Virus record (IMG/VR): IMGVR_UViG_3300044712_001076
Location: 1 to 25,087 of that record
DNA length: 25,087 nucleotides
Reading direction: 5' to 3' (one strand)
Source of the DNA: a virus
Each line of letters starts with the position of its first letter. Within the stretch, counting starts at the first letter, position 1. Under the pieces are notes generated by a model that was not told the DNA's origin, ran no database searches, and saw nothing but the letters and a program-made list of their open reading frames with translations. This document shows positions 21,063 to 25,087 of this stretch, piece after piece. Made by a program: the position numbers and the translations under genes.

Positions 21063-21187
21063 ACTATAGGTTATTGCTGTAAGAAGCAAAGAGAAAAGTG
21101 TTCTGGACGCAAAGGGCATCTAACCGTTCAGAACCATTTAAGACGTAGGTTCGATACCGCCCTGTATAAATACTATACGGAGGCGGT
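21063..21187 (+). other. intergenic RNA-like region with tRNA T-arm fragment
   Basis: Contains TTGCT/AGCAA and GTTCTG/CAGAAC hairpins and the tRNA-like T segment GTAGGTTCGAT (21146-21156), the same sequence as in tRNA-Arg at 15282. The expected CCTAC is missing, and no complete cloverleaf fits. TACCGCC (21155-21161) pairs with GGCGGTA (21182-21188) across the start of the endonuclease gene, with a TATAAATA motif in the loop. It looks like the remains of a tRNA cut at the T-loop. Confidence 0.4.
21165..21172 (+). promoter_or_regulatory. candidate T4-type late promoter (TATAAATA)
   Basis: Perfect TATAAATA, 15 bases before the ATG of the homing endonuclease, with GGAGG in between as ribosome binding site. 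The same transcript could continue into the tmRNA. The motif sits in the loop of the GGCGGTA inverted repeat. Confidence 0.5.
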
Positions 21188-22000
21188 ATGTTCTTTTATG
21201 TATATCAAATAACCAATTTAGTTAACGGTAAGATTTATGTAGGCAAGCATAAATCAGACAGGCACCCTAACGAAAATGGCTACTACGGCTCAGGCAAACA
21301 AATATCAGCGGCTATTAAAAAATACGGTATAGAAAACTTCAAAAAAGAAGTCCTATGCTATTGTTCGTCTATGGAAGAGATGTCTATCAAAGAAGCAGAA
21401 ATAGTCACAGAAGATTTTGTAAAACGAAAAGACACATACAATATGCACAAAGGTGGGCTAGGTGGCTGGGAACATATTAACCTAGATCCTACTAAACGCA
21501 AGGAAGTAAGTGCCCAGGCATCGAAAAGAGTTAAAGAATTAAAGTTAGGCGGAACACAACACTGGTCGGAAGAATCCTGGCAAAGGGTTAGGGCAAGTAG
21601 TTGGAGTGAATTAGTTAAAAAAGGAATAGTTAATCCTGACACTTGGGCGCACCTAACCGAAGACGAAAAACAAGCAAGACGAGAAAACATCTCAACTAAA
21701 GTATCCGGAAAAGGTAACGGATCTTACGGAACCAAGATCTACATAGACGAAACACACACTGGAGATCTTCCTCCGTCTAGTGTTTTAAACAAACAAAGAT
21801 ACAAGCCTGGTGAACAACCAGTTGGTTGGATTCCTGTAACAGAGTGGAGAGATCGTAAAAAGAATAAAAAAGCAAACGCATACGGTAGGCACTGGTATAA
21901 TGATAACCAAAAGAACTATTATTTGTATCCTACCGATGCTAAAATAGTAGAACTAAAATTAACAAAGGGTAGATTAATAAATAAAAATATCATCGTATGA
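21188..22000 (+). CDS. GIY-YIG homing endonuclease (Seg-like)
   Basis: 270 aa. GIY-YIG domain in the first 90 residues: FYVYQITNLVNGKIYVGKH (3-21), basic R25, and Glu69 in IKEAEIV as catalytic type residues. A helical middle and a motif KGNGSYGTKIYID close to NUMOD3-like DNA-binding repeats follow. Such proteins cut at a specific site and spread themselves into phage genomes lacking them. Codon use is clearly more A+T-rich than in the neighbours, showing separate origin. The TGA at 21998-22000 directly abuts the tmRNA acceptor piece, so the likely target is this tmRNA or its flank. No group I intron core was recognised around it. Confidence 0.87.
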   Translation: MFFYVYQITNLVNGKIYVGKHKSDRHPNENGYYGSGKQISAAIKKYGIENFKKEVLCYCSSMEEMSIKEAEIVTEDFVKRKDTYNMHKGGLGGWEHINLDPTKRKEVSAQASKRVKELKLGGTQHWSEESWQRVRASSWSELVKKGIVNPDTWAHLTEDEKQARRENISTKVSGKGNGSYGTKIYIDETHTGDLPPSSVLNKQRYKPGEQPVGWIPVTEWRDRKKNKKANAYGRHWYNDNQKNYYLYPTDAKIVELKLTKGRLINKNIIV

Positions 22001-22004
22001 AGCG

Positions 22005-22278
22005 AAGCGAAACGAGGTTCGGACGGGGCTAGCATTATGCCCCCAGGTCCACCAAAAGCATACTTGGAAGATTGAGAACTGATAAGAGCGGTGAAAGACC
22101 GACTAAAGTATGTTTTTGATGGGCCTGAACAGATTCGACGGAACTACTAGTAAATTAGCAGACGGTGCGGTAGGCGATGACCGTAAATCAAGCAAAACTT
22201 ATAAATGCTAACGACAGCGTTTACGCACTGGCCGCTTGAGGCCCGCTGAGGCAGGAATGCCAAGAAACAGAAACTTCC
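22005..22278 (+). ncRNA. ssrA: circularly permuted (two-piece) tmRNA
   Basis: The 3' acceptor piece comes first: GGAC, T-stem GGGGC/GCCCC (22025-22029 with 22039-22043, 9-base loop), then CAGGTCC and ACCA (22044-22054). An intervening segment closed by CATACTT/AAGTATG (22059-22065 with 22106-22112) follows. The coding piece starts at 22121 with GGGCCTG, which pairs fully with CAGGTCC (one G-U), and continues with AGATTCGACGG, the universal tmRNA 5' signature. The tag reading frame GCT AAC GAC ... TGA (22207-22239) encodes ANDSVYALAA, a normal proteolysis tag. ACGGT/ACCGT (pseudoknot-like) lies between. tmRNA rescues stalled ribosomes by trans-translation. The outer boundaries are approximate. 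Confidence 0.9.
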
Positions 22279-22306
22279 AAAAAGGCTACTTCGGTAGCCT
22301 TTTTTC
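22279..22306 (+). terminator. rho-independent terminator of tmRNA
   Basis: AAAAAGGCTAC, UUCG-type tetraloop TTCG, GTAGCCTTTTT: an 11-bp perfect stem with a T tail. The -35 box of the porin promoter starts immediately after. Confidence 0.92.
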
Positions 22307-22336
22307 TTGACTGTTGCAGTGTACCCGCTATATACT
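22307..22336 (+). promoter_or_regulatory. sigma70-type promoter of the porin gene
   Basis: TTGACT (22307-22312), 18-base spacer, TATACT (22331-22336). A palindrome ATGGT-TAATTCG-ACCAT (22342-22358) lies at the start of the transcript and could be an operator or a short 5' hairpin. The ribosome binding site AAAGGA lies at 22367-22372. Confidence 0.75.
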
Positions 22337-22379
22337 TGTCTATGGTTAATTCGACCATATCTTTCGAAAGGAAAATTAC

Positions 22380-23261
22380 ATGAAAAAAATCGTTATTGCA
22401 GCCGCACTGGCTGTGGCCAGTATGGGTGCCATGGCACAGGCCACAGTTTATGGCCGTATGAATGCCACTGTTGACAGTACCAAGACTGGAGCCGTTCGCG
22501 CTGACAGCATTGTCAACGACATCAGCCACATTGGCTTCCGTGTTCAGGAAGACCTAGGTGGTGGCCTACGTGCTCGTGCTGTGATCGAAACCAGCATTGC
22601 CAGCCAAGATCCCAACAACGGCGGCAACACTCAATTAGGTGATCGTCAGAGCACCGTGGGTCTGGCCAGCAAGGTTGGCAGTGTTGATGTGGGTCGCAAT
22701 GTTCACGGCGTGTTTACCACCCTGGCATCTGGAGACAGCTTCAACGCACTGTATGGCAGCATTGCCGGTGACGTTCACAACCTGCGTGGACTACGTCTCA
22801 GCAATGGCGTTTTTGCACAAGTCACAGCACTGCCTGGTGTGACCCTGGGTGCTGATCGTACCTACACTGCCACAGGCCAAGAAGCCACTGTTTACAGTGC
22901 TGGTACCAAGGTTGGCATTGCCAATGTAGGTGTTGCTCAATTTGACCAAGGTGCAGAAAAGTCTGTTGTGGCCAGTGCCAACGCCAAGTTCGGCGACACC
23001 ACAGTGTTCTACAGCTACAGCAACAACAAAGGTGCTTCTGCTTTTCAGGGCAATATGATTGGTACAAGCCAGAAGATTGGTGCTTATACCATCAAGGCCG
23101 GCTATGGCAAGACCAACAACAATGTTGAAGCCTACAACGTCGGTGCTGAATACGCTCTCAGCCGTCGCACTGACCTACTGATCAGCTATCGTAATGTTGA
23201 CAAAGCAGGAACATCTGCTGATGTCAAGCAAGTTGGTGTTGGTGTTACCCACCGCTTCTAA
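22380..23261 (+). CDS. Gram-negative porin (Burkholderiales-type, outer membrane)
   Basis: 293 aa with signal peptide MKKIVIAAALAVASMGAMA and mature start QATVYGRMNATVD, the standard opening of betaproteobacterial trimeric porins. Alternating beta strands with turns run to the C-terminus, which ends VGVGVTHRF with the terminal Phe required for BAM-mediated insertion. SHIGFRVQEDLGGGLRARAVIE is the classic second-third strand block (given here as SHIGFRVQEDLGGG and RARAVIE). It is shorter than host porins (about 340-380 aa), mostly in the loops, so surface loops are trimmed. It has its own strong promoter and terminator. On a phage it may replace host porins, change nutrient entry or block superinfection. 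Confidence 0.92.
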   Translation: MKKIVIAAALAVASMGAMAQATVYGRMNATVDSTKTGAVRADSIVNDISHIGFRVQEDLGGGLRARAVIETSIASQDPNNGGNTQLGDRQSTVGLASKVGSVDVGRNVHGVFTTLASGDSFNALYGSIAGDVHNLRGLRLSNGVFAQVTALPGVTLGADRTYTATGQEATVYSAGTKVGIANVGVAQFDQGAEKSVVASANAKFGDTTVFYSYSNNKGASAFQGNMIGTSQKIGAYTIKAGYGKTNNNVEAYNVGAEYALSRRTDLLISYRNVDKAGTSADVKQVGVGVTHRF

Positions 23262-23280
23262 TCCTCAACGGATTTGACCA

Positions 23281-23305
23281 AAACCCGCCATTTCGGCGGG
23301 TTTTT
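23281..23305 (+). terminator. rho-independent terminator of the porin gene
   Basis: AAACCCGCC, loop ATTTC, GGCGGGTTT and further T. The -35 box of the next promoter follows at 23307. Confidence 0.92.
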
Positions 23306-23306
23306 C

Positions 23307-23336
23307 TTGACAAATTTTTCACCTGTCATATATAAT
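23307..23336 (+). promoter_or_regulatory. sigma70-type promoter before a leaderless small ORF
   Basis: TTGACA (23307-23312), 18-base spacer, TATAAT (23331-23336). The predicted start of transcription coincides with ATGATG at 23343, the same arrangement as at 10018-10058. Confidence 0.75.
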
Positions 23337-23342
23337 AACACT

Positions 23343-23438
23343 ATGATGCAAAACATCCTGTCACCGTTATCAAGCATACTGTCATTGGTCAATGACCTCT
23401 ATGCCTATGAGCGTGAAGATCAGGGAGGTCTTTGTTAA
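23343..23438 (+). CDS. 31-aa leader-peptide-like ORF
   Basis: ATGATG at the predicted transcription start, stop TAA at 23436. The product MMQNILSPLSSILSLVNDLY continues AYEREDQGGLC; it has six leucine codons (CTG, TTA, CTG, TTG, CTC, CTT) and no recognised homology. The stop codon lies at the end of the left arm of a long hairpin, so ribosome position on this ORF could choose between two RNA structures. It may be a leader peptide or a small hydrophobic protein; the first is favoured by context. Confidence 0.45.
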   Translation: MMQNILSPLSSILSLVNDLYAYEREDQGGLC

Positions 23439-23496
23439 AGTAGTACTCTAGTGTTACCTTAACAAAGACCCTCCAACTCGGAGGGTTTTGTTTTTT
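23423..23496 (+). promoter_or_regulatory. attenuator-like alternative hairpins
   Basis: Left arm GGGAGGTCTTTGTTAA (23423-23438) pairs with TTAACAAAGACCCTCC (23459-23474) with one bulge. The latter also pairs with GGAGGGTTTTGTT (23480-23492), followed by a T run, to form a normal terminator. The two structures exclude each other, the classic arrangement of transcription attenuation. It sits before the tRNA array. Confidence 0.55.
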
Positions 23497-23500
23497 GTAG

Positions 23501-23529
23501 TTGACGAAAAATTCATCGACTGCTACAAT
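23501..23529 (+). promoter_or_regulatory. rRNA-type promoter P1 of the tRNA array
   Basis: TTGACG (23501-23506), 17-base spacer, TACAAT (23524-23529) with an extended TGC before the -10 box. The context GTAGTTGACG...CTGCTACAATAGA is repeated at 23581 and resembles tandem rRNA promoters of betaproteobacteria. Confidence 0.78.
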
Positions 23530-23584
23530 AGAGGCTTAGTTAGGAAATGTTGATCGCAATGTTTCCGCAGAACTTAAAAAGTAG

Positions 23585-23613
23585 TTGACGCAAAATGTGT
23601 TCACTGCTACAAT
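23585..23613 (+). promoter_or_regulatory. rRNA-type promoter P2 of the tRNA array
   Basis: TTGACG (23585-23590), 17-base spacer, TACAAT (23608-23613), same flanks as P1, 84 bases downstream. Tandem promoters of this kind give high, growth-dependent expression of stable RNA. Confidence 0.78.
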
Positions 23614-23639
23614 AGATGTTCAGTCAAGCAATTGGCTGT

Positions 23640-23651
23640 TGTTCTTTAAAA
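23640..23651 (+). promoter_or_regulatory. boxA-like antitermination sequence
   Basis: TGTTCTTTAAAA closely resembles the boxA element (TGCTCTTTAA) of rRNA leaders, and occurs about 20 bases after P2 as in rRNA operons. It would bind NusB/NusE and let RNA polymerase read through the structured tRNA array. Confidence 0.6.
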
Positions 23652-23690
23652 TTTTGCTTTGTATAGTTTGTCCAGGTCACTGTGCCTGGC

Positions 23691-23790
23691 AACTATATGC
23701 AAACACACTACATGCCATGTAGCCGGCGGTGGTAGCCCAGCGAAGGATGCGACTCCTACCAAGTCGTTTATAGTGTGTTTACATATAGTT
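23691..23790 (+). ncRNA. structured leader RNA bounded by a 20-bp inverted repeat
   Basis: The segment 23691-23710 (AACTATATGC then AAACACACTA) is an inverted copy of 23771-23790 with one mismatch, giving a 20-bp basal stem around a 60-base interior. Inner hairpins: CTACAT/ATGTAG (alternative to the basal stem) and GGTAG/CTACC. A competing stem joins TATAGTT (about 23662) with AACTATA (23691). It may be an RNase III processing stem like those around rRNA, or a separate small RNA. Confidence 0.5.
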
Positions 23791-23799
23791 GAAAACTAT

Positions 23800-23884
23800 G
23801 CTCGAGTGGTGTAATCGGTAGCCACAGCAGACTTAAAATCTGCCGACGCAAGTCGTGCCGGTTCGATTCCGGCCTCGAGCACCA
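23800..23884 (+). tRNA. tRNA-Leu (TAA)
   Basis: 85-nt class II tRNA with encoded CCA. Acceptor GCTCGAG/CTCGAGC, anticodon arm GCAGA-CTTAAAA-TCTGC (TAA), long variable arm CGACGCAAGTCG, T-arm TGCCGG-TTCGATT-CCGGC. First tRNA after the rRNA-type promoters. Confidence 0.95.
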
Positions 23885-23889
23885 AACAT

Positions 23890-23973
23890 GCCTAGGTGGT
23901 GGAATGGTATACACTCTGGTCTTAGAAGCCAGCGCCGCGAGGATTGAGAGTTCGAGTCTCTCCCTAGGCACCA
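23890..23973 (+). tRNA. tRNA-Leu (TAG)
   Basis: 84-nt class II tRNA with encoded CCA. Acceptor GCCTAGG/CCTAGGC, anticodon arm CTGGT-CTTAGAA-GCCAG (TAG), variable arm CGCCGCGAGGATTG, T-arm AGAG-TTCGAGT-CTCT. Only five bases separate it from tRNA-Leu(TAA). Confidence 0.93.
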
Positions 23974-23978
23974 AATTT

Positions 23979-24059
23979 TTGTAAGCATGCCAACCAATCG
24001 GTTTAAGGGGTTGCCGAGACAGCGAAAGTTGTGTATAGCCCTGTTGAGTGTGTTTACAA
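23979..24059 (+). other. 81-nt element bounded by a 9-bp inverted repeat
   Basis: TTGTAAGCA (23979-23987) pairs with TGTTTACAA (24051-24059) with one G-U. A T run follows, so the element could also be a terminator-like processed RNA. The interior (AACC/GGTT and GGG/CCC possibilities) does not fold as a tRNA. No ORF of note. Confidence 0.4.
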
Positions 24060-24067
24060 TCTTTTTT

Positions 24068-24143
24068 GCTCGGTTCGTCTATCGGTTTAGGACACCAGCC
24101 TTTCACGTTGGTAAGACGGGTTCGATTCCCGTACCGAGTACCA
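24068..24143 (+). tRNA. tRNA-Glu (TTC)
   Basis: 76-nt cloverleaf with encoded CCA. Acceptor GCTCGGT/ACCGAGT (G1-U72), anticodon arm CCAGC-CTTTCAC-GTTGG (TTC), T-arm ACGGG-TTCGATT-CCCGT. The terminal wobble pair is unusual but tolerable. Confidence 0.92.
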
Positions 24144-24213
24144 TTTTTATAGGAGAGTCGCATCAGCGTATTCTTAAACGACCCGCTTGCGGGGCGTCCT
24201 GTAGCTAGTTTTT

Positions 24214-24299
24214 GGAGTCGTAGGAAAATTGGTAACCCCAGTGGACTGTAAATCCGCCGCCCCTGTGCATTGCTGGTTCAACTCCAGCCGGCTCCACCA
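24214..24299 (+). tRNA. tRNA-Tyr (GTA)
   Basis: 86-nt class II tRNA with encoded CCA. Acceptor GGAGTCG/CGGCTCC, anticodon arm GTGGA-CTGTAAA-TCCGC (GTA), variable arm CGCCCCTGTGCAT, T-arm GCTGG-TTCAACT-CCAGC. Confidence 0.92.
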
Positions 24300-24306
24300 A
24301 GAATAT

Positions 24307-24446
24307 GTGGTAAGTTAGGTTGACAAGTTATTTGACTGTATGCGTAGCAGGATTGCAAACCCGAGGGGCATATGGCGATGGGAGGTAACGTTACCCATTG
24401 AAGAAAACAGATAGCCAGGCAGGTTCGAATCCTGTTTACTACACCA
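24307..24446 (+). other. irregular tRNA-like sequence with intact 3' arm
   Basis: The 3' part is a proper tRNA end: T-arm GCAGG-TTCGAAT-CCTGT, acceptor TTACTAC, ACCA (24419-24446). A matching 5' acceptor strand GTGGTAA starts at 24307, giving 140 nt, far more than a normal tRNA. A Cys-like anticodon loop GATTGCAAAC (about 24350) and a hairpin ATGGG/CCCAT around GGTAACGTTA lie between. It is either a tRNA with an insertion or a decayed gene; which anticodon applies is not clear. Confidence 0.4.
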
Positions 24447-24452
24447 AGTTTG

Positions 24453-24610
24453 TTTTTATAGTCAAGCATCGATAAAGGTATCGTGTAAGGACGCTTACAC
24501 TATTCGGGTCCAACCGGCCGGGAACGGATCCTGAAATAACTGCCATCGGCTTTTGCACTCTTAGCGGAGGACGCATAAATTGGGCATCTCTCGGTGCTTG
24601 ACTATAAAAA
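24453..24610 (+). ncRNA. structured RNA element bounded by a 20-bp inverted repeat
   Basis: 24453-24472 (TTTTTATAGTC then AAGCATCGA) is an inverted copy of 24591-24610 with a single G-U, giving a 20-bp closing stem for a 158-nt element. Inside are GTGTAAG-GACG-CTTACAC (7 bp), CGAT/ATCG and GGGTCC/GGATCC-type pairings. It fills the whole space between the irregular tRNA and tRNA-Asp. I do not recognise the RNA family. Confidence 0.55.
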
Positions 24611-24612
24611 TA

Positions 24613-24687
24613 GGTCTTAAAGTGTTCATGGACGCACGACGGCTTGTCACGCTCGAAGAAGGGGATCGTTACCCCCTAAGACCGCCA
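24613..24687 (+). tRNA. probable tRNA-Asp (GTC), irregular
   Basis: 75 nt with encoded GCCA; G73 is the tRNA-Asp discriminator. Acceptor GGTCTTA/TAAGACC is perfect, the D-arm GTGT-TCATGGAC-GCAC fits, and the anticodon loop TTGTCAC gives GTC. The anticodon stem has only three good pairs, and the T-loop reads ATCGTTA, with positions 54 and 58 exchanged relative to the usual T54-A58. It may be functional with altered shape or decaying. Confidence 0.6.
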
Positions 24688-24690
24688 AGT

Positions 24691-24900
24691 TTTGAGAGTG
24701 TCAGCAAGTGAAGTCACGTTATGCAGTATTCTTCGAAGGTACTGAGTAATAGAAGGCAAGCGGGTTCGACTCCCGGCCGATCGGAAGATCGGTGTAGCAT
24801 GGTTACCACGCTGGATGAATCCCAAGTGACGTACCGAATCCCGTCCGGACTTGTTAAATCGGGTGAATGGTGCCTATAACAGGGTGGCACTACTCTCAAA
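24691..24900 (+). other. 210-nt structured element with permuted tRNA-like core
   Basis: TTTGAGAGT (24691-24699) pairs with ACTCTCAAA (24892-24900). Inside, a T-arm CGGG-TTCGACT-CCCG is followed by GCCGATC, a GGAA tetraloop, and GATCGGT, so the 'acceptor' stem is closed by a loop and the 5' half (GTAGCATGGTTACCACGC, D-arm-like) comes after the 3' half. Other hairpins: CAGTA...TACTG and GTGCC/GGCAC. No clear anticodon arm. It could be a permuted tRNA or a tRNA-like RNA. Confidence 0.45.
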
Positions 24901-24951
24901 TTCAACATGTCGCATTAGACTTCTGGTGAGGTCAATAAAAATCAAGGTCGT

Positions 24952-24959
24952 CATAAATA
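24952..24959 (+). promoter_or_regulatory. candidate T4-type late promoter (CATAAATA)
   Basis: CATAAATA, 17 bases before ATG 24977, with AAAGGAA between. Same motif and same spacing as at 4306, which makes chance less likely. Confidence 0.5.
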
Positions 24960-24976
24960 ATACAAAGGAACTTAAT

Positions 24977-25087
24977 ATGAACTCATGTATTGTTTGTGGT
25001 AAAGATGCTAAAAACAAATATTGCTCTAGAACTTGTGGCGGTAAAGCTTCAAAAGGAGGTTACCGTCCCGGTTCAGGCAGAGCACAA
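24977..25087 (+). CDS. homing-endonuclease-like protein with N-terminal zinc knuckles, 3' truncated by window
   Basis: Open at the window end after 37 codons. MNSCIVCGKDAKNKYCSRTC has two cysteine pairs, and KGGYRPGSGRAQ follows, the opening typical of phage HNH-type or related homing endonucleases ('GGYR-GSGRSKSGYYKG'). The nuclease domain lies outside. It begins behind a candidate late promoter right after the tRNA array, a common place for such elements. Confidence 0.65.
   Translation, partial: MNSCIVCGKDAKNKYCSRTCGGKASKGGYRPGSGRAQ

Noticed and set aside
21140-22054. Group I intron in a tRNA or tmRNA T-loop hosting the homing endonuclease
   Set aside because: The T-stem halves on the two sides do not match, and no P3-P7 core could be recognised; the tmRNA acceptor piece is already complete downstream of the gene.
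23497-23620. Two similar tandem units as a possible CRISPR-like or direct-repeat array
   Set aside because: There are only two copies, and the shared parts are the -35 and -10 regions of promoters.
23768-24163. Minus-strand open frame of 131 codons across the tRNA array
   Set aside because: It lies antisense to three tRNA genes; translations such as GNRTRL and RERLELS are typical artefacts of antisense tRNA.

Overview
The window reads as part of a large T4-like (myovirus-type) phage genome that probably infects a betaproteobacterium of the Burkholderiales type. Phage evidence: long runs of small, tightly packed genes with ATGA/GTGA/TGATG overlaps, a T4 RNase H/FEN-type exonuclease, a MazG-like pyrophosphohydrolase, several small proteins that resemble conserved hypothetical proteins of T4-like cyanophages, homing endonucleases, a tRNA array, and TATAAATA-like late promoters. 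Host evidence: a Bug/TctC-type solute receptor, a Burkholderiales-style porin, a circularly permuted tmRNA, and tandem rRNA-like promoters followed by a boxA-like sequence. Family assignments are by recognition from the translated sequence; no database search was run.

Layout. 1-4981 (+): end of a queE-like gene (7-deazaguanine synthesis), then hypothetical genes, a nucleotidyltransferase, an SGNH-like protein, FEN/RNase H and a MazG-like protein. 4965-9667: mostly minus-strand cassette with two related glycosyltransferase-like proteins, an asparagine synthase and a 2OG-Fe(II) oxygenase, plus one plus-strand ParB-like gene. 9668-14787 (+): two near-identical sigma70-type promoters, a GIY-YIG protein and about 17 small overlapping genes, mostly of unknown function. 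14812-15356: tRNA-Met(CAT), a stand-alone GGQ (release-factor domain) protein, tRNA-Arg(TCT). 15471-17237: ahpC, a class II aldolase and ahpD behind their own promoter. 17299-19147: two hypothetical genes and a PP-loop, asparagine-synthase-like protein without a glutaminase domain. 19189-21062: Bug/TctC receptor and a DctP-like protein that lacks a signal peptide. 21188-22304: GIY-YIG homing endonuclease directly abutting a permuted tmRNA and its terminator. 22380-23261: porin. 23307-24900: short leader ORF with an attenuator-like structure, two rRNA-like promoters, and an array of tRNAs (Leu-TAA, Leu-TAG, Glu, Tyr, probable Asp, one irregular) separated by structured elements bounded by inverted repeats. 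24977-end: start of another homing-endonuclease-like gene.

How it may fit together (inference). One theme is translation: tRNAs, a tmRNA and a GGQ hydrolase on one phage would supply codons and rescue stalled ribosomes during infection. A second theme is host envelope and metabolism: a porin, two solute-binding proteins, a peroxidase pair and an aldolase could alter nutrient entry and oxidative stress. The strongest candidate for something undescribed is the combination of phage-borne permuted tmRNA, stand-alone GGQ protein and the rRNA-promoter-driven tRNA array with inverted-repeat-bounded RNA elements.
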